A stretch of 64,000 bases of DNA from Haloplasma contractile SSD-17B (GCF_000215935.2 NZ_AFNU02000001.1:496001-560000); one strand, 5' to 3'; shown: positions 16,809 through 26,550, counted from the stretch's first letter. The notes: generated by a model from the letters alone, not told the origin. Numbers and translations: made by a program.

Positions 16809-18011
16809 TTATGATTCTGTATTGATCCCTATTTCAATGATTGTTTCTTTTGGCATATAAATATCTTCATTAATTACTTCAATTGAATGATTATGGTACG
16901 TTTCATCATTATGCTTTGATACGATTCGTTTGACTAGAATGCTGTAACCTTCATACCCAGGAATCGCTCGCTTTCGATCTGGGTCTAGTGTTTTTACTTC
17001 GCGAATAATTGTTTTAGGCTCCATGATTTTTACATCTGTTACAATGGTAATTGAATTAATAAAGGGTGGCCCACTTAGTGTGAATATTAACTTATTAGAG
17101 TCCTCAGCTATAGTTATATAAAAAGAATATGGATTAGGATTATAAAACGTCATATCTTCTTCATCATAATAAGAAACCTTAGCCTCATACCCTTTTTGAC
17201 TGTAATAAGGAAGCGTCACTCCTATATGTTTATCAATATTCGTAAAGTTGGTCTTTAAGATTAACGAATAAAGACCCGTTCCAATTATGCTTAATTCTTC
17301 ATCACTAAAAACAGGTTGTACAGTTGATTCATCCAAGTCCCCCGTCGTTCCGTCTGGAATAATTGCATACGTTTCGAGCAATGAAAATTGTTCAGTCGGT
17401 CTAATTTCCATCTTGGTTAAACCATGACCTCTTAACGTGGCCATAAGTTGTTTCACTTCTGTTTCTGTTAGTGAAAGTTCTACTGTATTAAGGTCTTTAG
17501 CAAGTGTCGTATAATCATTTATGTAATCACCTATATTGATTGCATCTTCTAATTTTAAATCGGCCGCATCCTGTAGTAGTGCTTCCTTTAATTGTTGTTG
17601 ATCAATCGTATTTAACAGTTGAGGATCAGTAGCATTCGCATAATCTGTTATCATTTTATTAAATACATCATCTTCTAAGGAAACTTTCAGTCTATTATGC
17701 CTTCCATTTTGAACAGTATCAAGTGATTCAGCTACATTAAATTTGAATAACATAGGATCAATTGGTTCTTCATAATCTTGATAATTGAGTGTAACAGTTG
17801 CATTCTTCTTCCAATTCACGATTTCATTCTGAATACCAGTAAACGATTGGTTATAATTTTTTCCCCCAATGTATACATTTGCGATTGTTGTATCCATTCC
17901 ATACGTTGTAAAATTACTGATATTAAAGGCAAAATAAACTAGCCCACCAGTAGTAATGGATACGGTTATAAAGATAATAATAATTAATGGTAAAATCTTC
18001 TTATTATTCAT
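16809..18011 (-). CDS. Exported VanW-like protein, first gene of the pilus operon
   Basis: A 400-residue protein with an N-terminal membrane anchor (about residues 8-30). The middle resembles the YoaR-type putative peptidoglycan-binding domain. Residues about 235-320 match the last part of a VanW domain: LYSLILKTNF, YYSQKGYEAKVSYY, then FYNPNPYSFYITI. The front of the VanW domain, including the usual NR-x-x-N-I and C-Q-x-S-T elements, appears lost. A C-terminal part with GYEGYSILVKR and a DIYMPKETIIEIG end is as in VanW-family tails. TAGGTGG lies five bases before the ATG at 18011. Its place before pilB suggests a role at the cell wall during pilus passage; this is inference. Confidence 0.6.
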   Translation of the reverse strand: MNNKKILPLIIIIFITVSITTGGLVYFAFNISNFTTYGMDTTIANVYIGGKNYNQSFTGIQNEIVNWKKNATVTLNYQDYEEPIDPMLFKFNVAESLDTVQNGRHNRLKVSLEDDVFNKMITDYANATDPQLLNTIDQQQLKEALLQDAADLKLEDAINIGDYINDYTTLAKDLNTVELSLTETEVKQLMATLRGHGLTKMEIRPTEQFSLLETYAIIPDGTTGDLDESTVQPVFSDEELSIIGTGLYSLILKTNFTNIDKHIGVTLPYYSQKGYEAKVSYYDEEDMTFYNPNPYSFYITIAEDSNKLIFTLSGPPFINSITIVTDVKIMEPKTIIREVKTLDPDRKRAIPGYEGYSILVKRIVSKHNDETYHNHSIEVINEDIYMPKETIIEIGINTES

Positions 18012-18108
18012 AATTTCCACCTACTCTTATATATCGTTGTGTGGTATAATTAACTATATCATTACTATTATACATTATTTTTTTTCAAAAAGAAAGGTTG
18101 TACATTTT
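18012..18108. promoter_or_regulatory. Divergent promoter region of the two pilus operons
   Basis: This 97-base gap separates the leftward pil operon from the rightward minor-pilin operon, so it must carry start sites for both. It is AT-rich with several TATAAT-like boxes, but no -35/-10 pair with good spacing could be assigned with confidence. Confidence 0.5.
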
Positions 18109-18720
18109 ATGAATTCAAATAAAACATTAAATAATTCAGGTGCTTCCTTAATTGAAATTGTCGCTGCTATAGCTATTTTGTCGATTACCAGTTTAATCAT
18201 TATAAACATGCTATTTAGTAACATGAGACGTGATCAAGCGAATCAAGAAGAAGCAGTTCTAACGAATGTGGCTAGCAGTTCAATCAACTACATTAAATCT
18301 ACGGATTTTCAAACAATATATGATTTGTTACAAGCTGAAATCAATCATAATAAACCTTACTATACGATTAATAAAGATACCTGTGATGAACTATTTGAAT
18401 TCAACCAAGACGAAATTAATATATGTCGCCAGGTATTAGGACCTACTGTCAACAACCAGACCTATAATGAGAAACGATTGAATATTTATATCTTTCCCTA
18501 CAACAATGAGAGTCACATCGATTATTTGCAAAACAGTGTAACTGAAGATGAGTTTCCTAACGTTGTGGATCGTTATTTAGCGGATTTAACTTATAATGTA
18601 GACAAGGTTGATTTAGACACTTACATGGTTCGAGTGGTCGTAGTAGCAGAATCAAAAAAACTAGGCAATAATGATGTATTGTTAGAGGGGGTCATGGTTG
18701 ATGAAAACTTTAAAGACTAA
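18109..18720 (+). CDS. Minor pilin, PilV/GspI-like
   Basis: A 203-residue protein with leader MNSNKTLNNSG, cleavage before ASLIEIVAAIAIL (Glu5 present), then a helix and a mixed alpha/beta domain. AAAGG lies 11 bases before the ATG; an open frame continues upstream but would place 51 residues of AT-rich spacer before the leader. The phrase SLIEIVAAIAIL is like PilV/GspI minor pilins. Two cysteine pairs may occur (DTCDEL and NICRQ). First gene of a three-gene rightward operon of minor pilins. Confidence 0.8.
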   Translation: MNSNKTLNNSGASLIEIVAAIAILSITSLIIINMLFSNMRRDQANQEEAVLTNVASSSINYIKSTDFQTIYDLLQAEINHNKPYYTINKDTCDELFEFNQDEINICRQVLGPTVNNQTYNEKRLNIYIFPYNNESHIDYLQNSVTEDEFPNVVDRYLADLTYNVDKVDLDTYMVRVVVVAESKKLGNNDVLLEGVMVDENFKD

Positions 18721-19342
18721 TTCTGGTTTTTCATTAATGGAACTGCTAGCATATATTGCAATTGTGGGACTAGTTATTATTCTTTTAACAGCGACATTCA
18801 CTTTTGTAATAAAAACTTACACGGACATCAATATTAAAGGTCGTGTCTATACAGAAGCAAACTATATCATGTCATCGATTTTATCAGCAACCAATTCGTT
18901 TGATGCAGATTATGTGAGAACGTGTGAAGATAATAGTTATAACTGTATAGAATTAGTCAAAGAAGACGAGTTAATCATTGATGCTGAGTCTGGAGTCATT
19001 AAAGACAAAAAAGTGAACGAAACGCTAATCATACAGCTCAAACAACATGAAGGTTCAGATGGTTATGACCTTTTTATTAATAATACAAAAATTAACTCTG
19101 ATGCATTTTTATTAAAGGTAGACCCTAATCAAACGGACCCTCACGATCTAGATCCTGAGTCTCGAGAAGATGACGCTTACACCTATATTCATATCAACTC
19201 TTGCTTTGATAAAAATCAAACAATAAACAACGACAATGGGATCTGCCAAGATGCTGTTATAGAAATAAAATTAAGTATTTTTAGAGTTAATCAGACTCAT
19301 AACGAAGTACCTTATCGTTTTATAAATCGTATCACATTCTAG
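18701..19342 (+). CDS. Minor pilin, PilW/GspJ-like
   Basis: A 213-residue protein with leader MKTLKTNSG and cleavage before FSLMELLAYIAIVG (Glu5 present). The start overlaps the end of the previous gene by 20 bases; GAGGGG lies 10 bases before the ATG at 18701 and 7 before a TTG at 18698. The soluble domain holds four cysteines (VRTCED, YNCIEL, NSCFDK, GICQD) that could form two disulfides outside the cell. Size and order (second of three) resemble PilW/GspJ. Confidence 0.8.
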   Translation: MKTLKTNSGFSLMELLAYIAIVGLVIILLTATFTFVIKTYTDINIKGRVYTEANYIMSSILSATNSFDADYVRTCEDNSYNCIELVKEDELIIDAESGVIKDKKVNETLIIQLKQHEGSDGYDLFINNTKINSDAFLLKVDPNQTDPHDLDPESREDDAYTYIHINSCFDKNQTINNDNGICQDAVIEIKLSIFRVNQTHNEVPYRFINRITF

Positions 19343-19354
19343 GAGGTCGTGACT

Positions 19355-21094
19355 ATGAACAATAAAAAAGGATATATACTCGTTCTTGTTCTCGGGTCAG
19401 TTGCCGTTATGCTTTTTCTAGCATCTACCCTATATAACTACACATCGACGAGAACCTTCTGGACCTACAAACATACTAAAAAAATTACGGATGTTGCGAG
19501 CGCACGGTCAGTCGTCGATCAGATTGCCGCTGACATTGAACATTCTCTCTACTCGTTTCGAAATACAGAAGGAAAGTTGATGAATGAACTACATACTGAC
19601 TTCTATAATTATTACACGACAGATCTCGTTCCCTATTATTCGAATCTATATTGTGAACCAAATGAGGAATGTATTAAAATAAGGGATTTATCGATCGAAT
19701 CGTGCAATTATAACGATGGTCTAGTAGATCCGTGTTATACAAGCAATTCCTATTCCTATGCCTATGAAATAGTCTATGAAGATGACGTTGTTGCCACTAA
19801 AAAGTTTTTTGTATCGATGATTCCATCCTTTCTACAATTTGCGCTTGGATCATCTACTGACATTACGATAAACGGTGGTGCTTATATTGATGGGAATATC
19901 TACACAGGACAAGACTTTTATCTAAGTGATGTAGCAAACTACATCAAGTCAGGTCAGTATAATACAGTTGAAACTGTAGCTCCTACGGTTTCACAGTCTT
20001 CAAATCTGTTTTTGGGTCGTGACTTTAACTATTGTAAAGACTCTACTTCTAACCCCTGTTATACGATTGATACAAAGTTTAATACCAATGAATCAGCATT
20101 TATAACCTCATCGAATACTATTGATTACCAAAATGCCTTTCACACGAGTTATCCAAAAGTCATGAATTACAATCAGAATTTTTTAGAGGTTGATTATGAA
20201 AAATCTTATATTTATTACTTAAGAAAAGCAGCAGGACAAAGTAGTACGAGTTATATATATGATGATTTTAAAACCTACGTCAATTCTTTAATTCAAGAAT
20301 ATAGTACAAACGGAAATTATTACGTAGCAAATTCTATAGCAGACATCAGTGACCAACAAGAAAAATCGGTCATATTATCAACTGATTATCGAATCACATT
20401 TAATAAGGATATCCAGTTTAATAAGGATCAATGGATTATCATTGATGGGGACCTTTACATTGAAAATTACTTTAATGAAGAGATTACGATTGATGCAAAT
20501 ATTATGGTGACTGGAAACGTCGTCATCACAGGAAACGTTGCATTTGACAGTACCATCTATTCCCTAGGACTTGGATTAGTCCATGGTGCCAATATTAAGG
20601 GTGTAAATACCAGTCAATTAATATTATTAACATACGATGATCTAGAGTTTTCTGTCATCAATACACTTGAAAATGATTTCGTAGACAAAGTCTGTAGAGA
20701 CCCCTTCTCTACTACAAACGAATGTTATTACAATTATGAACCGGATTTAAAAGGATTTTTCTTTACAAATGAGAAAGCTGCATTTTATGGAGTTGCATCT
20801 TACATCAATATAGAAGGTGGAATTTATACAAAGGATACAGAAAATCTATTTAAATCACCAGATGATCTAACTAACTACACAATTTCTGATACAGATTCTA
20901 TTGGATTGTTAATTAACAGTTATCGCGGTAGTGTGACGGAAGAAAATGATGCTTTTCAGTTCTCACCCTCATCCGTTTACACGAAATCACGAGTAGTCAT
21001 CCGTCATAACCCATCCATTTTTAAGAATCTAAACCAAGGCTTACCGATTAATGATCAAGTTAATTATGCGTTTGAGAATACAATTGTACGATAA
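19355..21094 (+). CDS. Large minor pilin, PilX/GspK-like tip candidate
   Basis: A 579-residue protein beginning MNNKKG, with cleavage before YILVLVLGSVAVMLF; position 5 of the mature protein is leucine, not glutamate, as in GspK. AGGAGGT lies seven bases before the ATG at 19355. The soluble part is much longer than normal pilins. It contains Gly/Asn/Ile-rich stretches (ITINGGAYIDGNIYTG, IMVTGNVVITGNVAF) that look like a beta-helix or bactofilin-like ladder. Several cysteine pairs are spaced 7-10 residues apart (YCEPNEEC). It would cap the filament and could be an adhesin. Third gene of the operon; terminator follows. Confidence 0.75.
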   Translation: MNNKKGYILVLVLGSVAVMLFLASTLYNYTSTRTFWTYKHTKKITDVASARSVVDQIAADIEHSLYSFRNTEGKLMNELHTDFYNYYTTDLVPYYSNLYCEPNEECIKIRDLSIESCNYNDGLVDPCYTSNSYSYAYEIVYEDDVVATKKFFVSMIPSFLQFALGSSTDITINGGAYIDGNIYTGQDFYLSDVANYIKSGQYNTVETVAPTVSQSSNLFLGRDFNYCKDSTSNPCYTIDTKFNTNESAFITSSNTIDYQNAFHTSYPKVMNYNQNFLEVDYEKSYIYYLRKAAGQSSTSYIYDDFKTYVNSLIQEYSTNGNYYVANSIADISDQQEKSVILSTDYRITFNKDIQFNKDQWIIIDGDLYIENYFNEEITIDANIMVTGNVVITGNVAFDSTIYSLGLGLVHGANIKGVNTSQLILLTYDDLEFSVINTLENDFVDKVCRDPFSTTNECYYNYEPDLKGFFFTNEKAAFYGVASYINIEGGIYTKDTENLFKSPDDLTNYTISDTDSIGLLINSYRGSVTEENDAFQFSPSSVYTKSRVVIRHNPSIFKNLNQGLPINDQVNYAFENTIVR

Positions 21095-21100
21095 ATAACT

Positions 21101-21132
21101 AAAAGGAGAGATGAACGATCATCTCTCCTTTT
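21101..21132. terminator. Bidirectional terminator between the minor-pilin operon and the ankyrin gene
   Basis: AAAAGGAGAGATGA and TCATCTCTCCTTTT form a perfect 14-base stem with a 4-base loop, A-run on one side and T-run on the other. It can stop both converging transcripts. Confidence 0.88.
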
Positions 21133-22369
21133 AATTTTGCTCTATTTTATTCACTACTGCAGTCATTCCTTTTTCATTGGCAAGTTCTTTAGGACTTACA
21201 CCAGCATTATTTTCAATGTCTTTATTACCATCATGTTCTAATAGTAGTAAAGCGAGTTCCTCCCGGTCATACTTAATTGCAAACAGTAACGCAGTATTCC
21301 CTTCAAGGTCTTGCTGATTTACATCAATTGAAGTATTTTCAACTAGGTAACCTACGAGTTCACGATTATTTTGTGCGATTGCATAAAACAAACTAGTGTA
21401 TCCTTGGTTATTAACTGTATCTACGGGAGCGCCCTTTGCAATCATTTGATCAAACACATCAAATAGTGAATCTAAGTAGTCATCACTATCTACTGAAAAT
21501 TTAAATGCGCTTTGGAATGCAGTATCCCCGTATACATCTTTCAATGATAAATCAATATCATGTTCTAGCAAAGTCTTTACAATATTGAAAGATGCATTAG
21601 AAATTGCAAGATGTAAGACTGATTGTTTTTTTTGATTTTGATGATTTACATCTATATCATCTAACTGTAATAAGTACTCGACTAATACTTGATTTTGCTG
21701 ATTAACAGCAGAAAATAAGCAGTTATTACCTAGTTCATCTTGATCTTCTAAAGATGCTCCGTGTTCGGTTAATGACTGAATGATCCTTAAATCTGAGTTA
21801 GCATTTTTACATGCAAATAATAGAGGGGTTAATCCTTTATAACGTTTATGTACATCCATTTCCTCATAAGTTAAAAGGTCATTAACTACCACATCATTAT
21901 CAGCTTCAATAGCATTAAATAAAATTGAAAAACCACTCAGGTCTTCATTATTAAGCTCTGATGGAATATGGGAAACAAGTGTTAGAATTATTTGATTTAA
22001 ATCATCATTATTTACATTTTTATTATGTGCGATCAGATTTGCAAGCACATCAATCTGATGATTCGTTATTAAACTAAGATCATATCCATTCTCTAATAGC
22101 TGCCTGGCATGTTCTAGATCATTTTCTGCTACCAATAGTTCAATTATGGTAGTGCCATCTTCATAGGCAAAGCTAAGTTGTTTACCATTATTCATGTAAT
22201 CACGATAGTCATTGACCACTTGATTTTGAATGGACTTTCTTATTTGTTGTTTTTCTTCCTCGCTTATATGAGATGGTCGTATTATGATCCATACCCCTAA
22301 GCCGATTAATATAACAGCGAGTAAAATAAACCCTATATATACTTTATCGAACGACTTAACTCGTTTCAT
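21131..22369 (-). CDS. Membrane-anchored ankyrin-repeat protein (cassette A)
   Basis: A 412-residue protein: basic start MKRVKSFDK, one membrane helix (about 12-32), then eight to nine ankyrin repeats with typical motifs (GLTPLLFACK, GNNCLFSAV, GYTSLFYAIAQ, GNTALLFAIK). By the positive-inside rule the repeats would face outside, unusual for ankyrin proteins. GAGGTG precedes the ATG at 22369. It follows the giant secreted protein gene after a stem-loop and is the clear paralogue of the gene at 26846-27745. Ankyrin repeats bind proteins; the likely partner is the giant protein of the same cassette. Inference only. Confidence 0.82.
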   Translation of the reverse strand: MKRVKSFDKVYIGFILLAVILIGLGVWIIIRPSHISEEEKQQIRKSIQNQVVNDYRDYMNNGKQLSFAYEDGTTIIELLVAENDLEHARQLLENGYDLSLITNHQIDVLANLIAHNKNVNNDDLNQIILTLVSHIPSELNNEDLSGFSILFNAIEADNDVVVNDLLTYEEMDVHKRYKGLTPLLFACKNANSDLRIIQSLTEHGASLEDQDELGNNCLFSAVNQQNQVLVEYLLQLDDIDVNHQNQKKQSVLHLAISNASFNIVKTLLEHDIDLSLKDVYGDTAFQSAFKFSVDSDDYLDSLFDVFDQMIAKGAPVDTVNNQGYTSLFYAIAQNNRELVGYLVENTSIDVNQQDLEGNTALLFAIKYDREELALLLLEHDGNKDIENNAGVSPKELANEKGMTAVVNKIEQN

Positions 22370-22388
22370 ATGATTCACCTCAATTAAT

Positions 22389-22422
22389 ATTAGGTACAAC
22401 AACAATAGTCATTGTACCTAAT
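22389..22422 (-). other. Intercistronic stem-loop, cassette A
   Basis: ATTAGGTACAA and TTGTACCTAAT form a perfect 11-base stem with a 12-base loop between the giant-protein stop and the ankyrin-gene ribosome site. On the minus strand no T-run follows, so it looks more like an mRNA-processing or stability element, or a weak attenuator, than a terminator. A similar element occurs in cassette B. Confidence 0.75.
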
Positions 22423-22431
22423 TAAAATTAC

Positions 22432-25400
22432 TTAGTGACGATCCTCTTCTTTTAGTTCTACTGGATCTTCAATCGTTATAAAATTAATGTTTGTATATCT
22501 AGTTATTGTCTTTACAACTTCGTCATCTTCATTATATTGTGTAATTAAAGCGATAACTTCGACTACACCAGCTTCTGTAACCGTAAGTTGATCGAGTTCA
22601 GAGTTATAAGTTGCTATAGAATCTTGATCGACAATTGTAAACTCAATTGTTACTTGATCGAGTATGCTTGCCATATCAGGTATAATCTCTACTAATGGGT
22701 GTAGGCTAATTGATTCTGTCTTATTGACATTAAATTCATCACTAGTAAATCCAGAATCATCTGAAATTGTATTCTTTACATAGATGACTGAACGATACGT
22801 TTCACGCTGTCCATCTTCTGTAGTTACTGTAATTTCAATTGTTGCAGCTCCGGATTGAATCGCATCCACTCTTCCCGTTAACTCATCTACGGTCGCAATA
22901 TCTGGGTTTAATGATTTATAGTGAATAATAATTGCTTGATCACTATAATAAGGACTAATAGTCACTTCAAAGTCATCAAAGAGTTGATCTTCGTACAGTG
23001 TAACCTCAGATGGTGAAACGCTAGCAATTGTAGATTCCTTTACTGATACTATAGAAGTAGTAGAAATGAATTCCCCATCTTTATTATAACCTGTAAATGT
23101 AATAATCGTCTGTCCTGGTTTTAAACCTTTTACAGAGTATGTTGTGTGCTCCTCTTTAACGAATGAGATTACTGGTTCTTGACTTAGATTCCCCATTTGA
23201 TCTAGATGTTCTAATTTGACTTTAACACTATTCGTACTAATAACAGGGGTTACTACCAGGTCGAGTGATTGTTCCTCGCCAACGAGTAGATTTAAATCAT
23301 TAGTTGATAATGAATTTATAACTTCATATGTTGTGATTGGAATCGACTTTCTAAGTGTTTCTCCAAATACATCAGTTAAAACAATCTCTACTTCTTGTTC
23401 ACCCACATGGTATGGTGTTAAAGTTTCTTGGTTACTAATTATAAAACGGTTTGATAATTCTGAATCCTGATCTAGAATCGTCCCTAGATTAAACTGAACC
23501 TGTTTTAAATGAATATCAGGATTAAGCGTATATAAATCAGTTAATGTATAGGTTTCATTAAATGGTAAAAATACATCTTGTTTTAAATCAGATAGGGCCG
23601 CATCATCCGTAATTGAACGAAGTGCCGTTAAATCAATTCCAATAAATTGTTTAGAGACTAAATCATCCGTAATATCTGTAAATGAAAGCGTTGATTGATT
23701 CATTGAATAATTATGAGCAAGTTCTGTCATAAAATCGATACTAAACTTATAATGGCTATCATCAGGAATATAAGTATCATTTATTAGTGTGTATGGAATC
23801 GTTAAAACATCAGAGCTCACATTATAACCAGTTTCAACATTGCCAACAAGGTTAAATTCATTTGGAATAGTCATTACATCTATTCCTTCTGGAAATTCGT
23901 CTTTAAATTGTAAATTGGTTAAATGAATACGCTGAGGTAATTTATTTAGATGCTTCACATTACTAAAGTCCAATTCGTTAAACTTAATTGAGTAATCAAT
24001 CGTGTATTGTTTATTTAATTCTATATATTGGTTGTTAGTTAATTCATCAATAGACCTTGTGATGGTCACATAATCATTTAAGTTAGCGACAAATACAATG
24101 AATTCCTTCTTACGTGTACGCCCATCCTCATTTGTAACCGATAGACGAATCATTTTCTCCTCTACATCATTTGTCGGATTTGCTAGATCAGATAACGTGA
24201 TTGTCTTCTCTTGATTAGAAGAAATCGTACCTTCCTGCTTGATTTCATCATCTACAAATACCTTGTATGAATAATGTTTTCCCGTAAGTAGTGAATCTAT
24301 ATTAAAGTTAAAATTAATTTGATCATTTTGATCAATTATAGCATTCTCATAATCAGTTTGTTGATTTAAAGTATAGTTATCTATCACATCTACTTTTACT
24401 GATTTTGAAAACTTACTTAAATATGAATTTGTAATCGCATTAACTAGCAGTTTATGTTCTGTAGCGGTATACGTCTCAGATGCATTACTTCCGACATTAA
24501 GGTATACAACGTTATCCCTATAGGTGTAATACGAATTGTAGTAGCTATCACTTGGTTCTCTATACAAATCATTACTATTATACATTGTAAGTAATGGAAC
24601 AAACGAAGGATCATTTACATCCATTACATACGATTCGTTTTTAGTGTAATTAAGATTTTCAGGTATTGAGAGTGACTCATTCAGTAGATTGAATGGATAC
24701 ATCACATACGAACTCTTGTTCAATACGTTTAATCGATCAAAATCATTCATCAGTTCAAAGGGTGTCTTTTCTACACTTGTAAAGCCTAGTTTGTCATTAA
24801 ACGTATCTGACCAGTGGTGATGCCCATTAGTTAATTGGCCAGTAAAGATAAATGGCTTTCCGTTTTCTATTTCATCATCAAGTTTTCTGAACACATTCAT
24901 ATTAGGGTGTTTTTGATTAGAATAGATATCAGGTCCCATGATTATTACATCAAATTCATCCATAATCACTTTATATGAACACGTTGATTCTTTAAGTTCT
25001 GGAATAAGTTCAGTAAGATCAGAACTTATAGAATTTTTCTTAAAATCATTTATTGAACAGGTATGAATATTAATCATGTACTCGTCACTTTCAAAATAGT
25101 TGGTCATGTAATCGGTTGAATATAAAGTGTTTCGAAAATGAGTCGAGTCCGATAATACATTTAAAACTTTAATTTCTGTCTTTTGTCCCTTAAGTCTGAA
25201 ACGGTCATAATAATAGCTTGTCCCTTTTTCGTTCGTAACGACTAACTTCCAATTATATACGCCGCTGTATGTATCAGGAGCCTTTAGGGCAATCTCATTT
25301 AAGCCACTTTCTAAGTCCTGCTTGAATACTAATTCCTCTTTTATAAATTCAAGGTCATGATTAAAATCAAAATAAATCGACACATTTGATTGTTTAGACA

Positions 25401-26472
25401 GGTTTATAGAATATTCAAGTGGCTCTCCAATCGAATATAGATCTTGATCTGATTGGTAAGTGGGCTTTGATATTAATGAACTTATTGGTTTTCCCCGTTC
25501 ATATTGCGCTACTGTCATATAAGCAAGTACGTCTTGGTAAGATATACTATTCCCCTCTGACAATGAGTAGTCAGTTATATGTAAGTTGTTATATGCATTT
25601 CTAACATCATTAAAATAATGGTAGAAGTTGCTTTCATCATTGTGAAAAGCATCTTCGTGAATAAAGACAGGTTGTCCATTCATAATATATTCATTAAGAA
25701 TCTTCTCAGCCTTTGTTTCTGTTAAATCAGTAAACTCGGTTGAGAGAATATTGCACTGGTCGTCATTTGGTATATTAGTATTTTCATTGTTGTTTCCACC
25801 GTTTATATTACCGTGATTGCCGTTCCCATTACTACGACTCTCAGGTTTTTGATCATCATTATTAAAGCCCGTAAAGAACTTTGATACACTGTTCCAAAAT
25901 GTATTCCAAAAGTTCCCATTCGGTTCATTCACTTCCATGTGTTCATTAATTTTCTGTTCATCACAAATAACAAAGTTATTTGGGTTATAGAGACCAGCTG
26001 TGAAAAATAGTGCATCATACTGATTCTCTATTTGATCCCTTGATGAAACAAATTGCTTTATAGACATTGTCTCAACTGTAAAATGACCAAGATTATTAAT
26101 AAAATAGGCTGAGTTATTCTCTTCTAAACTGCCATAAAGGCTAGCTAATCGATTCAAACTACTAGATAGTTGACTTGATTCATTAGAATATAGAGTTGGT
26201 GTGATTTCTAATATGGAATAACTTCCTACTTCATCTGCATAGAAATCACTATAAGAATATTGATCCGTATCAAATACTTCATTAGCATTTGTTGCTAGTT
26301 CCGCTTGTATTGATTCGAATCGATTTTGATTATATAGCGTATTTGTATGATTTTCAAATGAATCAAATGATTGATCAGAGTAAGAAAATGCAGAAGCATG
26401 TTCTTGATTTAAATTATTAATTAATAAATTCAATGCTAGTACAATTACTAGACCCCTTAAAATAATCTTCAT
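22432..26472 (-). CDS. Giant secreted multidomain surface protein (cassette A)
   Basis: A 1,346-residue protein with a signal peptide (MKIILRGLVIVLALNLL, cut near HASA). Its N-terminal region (EILEITPTLY, YDALFFTAG, QPVFIHEDAF) and a later region at about 440-600 (IKVLNVLSD, YDVIIMGPDIY, KPFIFTGQLT) look like two related Rossmann-type domains, resembling DUF5057 proteins of Firmicutes. An Asn/Gly-rich linker lies near 215-240. The C-terminal half has Ig-like beta domains; two match bacterial Ig-like group 2 (SVSPSEVTLYED, GRVDAIQSGAATIEITV). No LPxTG or C-terminal helix is seen. GGGAGGTG precedes the ATG. Paralogue of 27829-31662. Confidence 0.8.
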   Translation of the reverse strand: MKIILRGLVIVLALNLLINNLNQEHASAFSYSDQSFDSFENHTNTLYNQNRFESIQAELATNANEVFDTDQYSYSDFYADEVGSYSILEITPTLYSNESSQLSSSLNRLASLYGSLEENNSAYFINNLGHFTVETMSIKQFVSSRDQIENQYDALFFTAGLYNPNNFVICDEQKINEHMEVNEPNGNFWNTFWNSVSKFFTGFNNDDQKPESRSNGNGNHGNINGGNNNENTNIPNDDQCNILSTEFTDLTETKAEKILNEYIMNGQPVFIHEDAFHNDESNFYHYFNDVRNAYNNLHITDYSLSEGNSISYQDVLAYMTVAQYERGKPISSLISKPTYQSDQDLYSIGEPLEYSINLSKQSNVSIYFDFNHDLEFIKEELVFKQDLESGLNEIALKAPDTYSGVYNWKLVVTNEKGTSYYYDRFRLKGQKTEIKVLNVLSDSTHFRNTLYSTDYMTNYFESDEYMINIHTCSINDFKKNSISSDLTELIPELKESTCSYKVIMDEFDVIIMGPDIYSNQKHPNMNVFRKLDDEIENGKPFIFTGQLTNGHHHWSDTFNDKLGFTSVEKTPFELMNDFDRLNVLNKSSYVMYPFNLLNESLSIPENLNYTKNESYVMDVNDPSFVPLLTMYNSNDLYREPSDSYYNSYYTYRDNVVYLNVGSNASETYTATEHKLLVNAITNSYLSKFSKSVKVDVIDNYTLNQQTDYENAIIDQNDQINFNFNIDSLLTGKHYSYKVFVDDEIKQEGTISSNQEKTITLSDLANPTNDVEEKMIRLSVTNEDGRTRKKEFIVFVANLNDYVTITRSIDELTNNQYIELNKQYTIDYSIKFNELDFSNVKHLNKLPQRIHLTNLQFKDEFPEGIDVMTIPNEFNLVGNVETGYNVSSDVLTIPYTLINDTYIPDDSHYKFSIDFMTELAHNYSMNQSTLSFTDITDDLVSKQFIGIDLTALRSITDDAALSDLKQDVFLPFNETYTLTDLYTLNPDIHLKQVQFNLGTILDQDSELSNRFIISNQETLTPYHVGEQEVEIVLTDVFGETLRKSIPITTYEVINSLSTNDLNLLVGEEQSLDLVVTPVISTNSVKVKLEHLDQMGNLSQEPVISFVKEEHTTYSVKGLKPGQTIITFTGYNKDGEFISTTSIVSVKESTIASVSPSEVTLYEDQLFDDFEVTISPYYSDQAIIIHYKSLNPDIATVDELTGRVDAIQSGAATIEITVTTEDGQRETYRSVIYVKNTISDDSGFTSDEFNVNKTESISLHPLVEIIPDMASILDQVTIEFTIVDQDSIATYNSELDQLTVTEAGVVEVIALITQYNEDDEVVKTITRYTNINFITIEDPVELKEEDRH

Positions 26473-26521
26473 CCTATACACCTCCCAAAAAATGGTAATA
26501 AATATAGTTACTAGTTATTCT

Positions 26522-26550
26522 AATTATAATATAAATAAATTATAATTACA
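26522..26550 (-). promoter_or_regulatory. Candidate promoter of cassette A
   Basis: On the minus strand TTGTAA (26545-26550) and TATAAT (26522-26527) are 17 bases apart, 50 bases before the giant-gene ATG. The region is very AT-rich, so chance matches are possible. Confidence 0.45.

Noticed and set aside
25419-25604. Plus-strand frame inside the giant gene of cassette A
   Set aside because: Antisense shadow with no ribosome site or motif.
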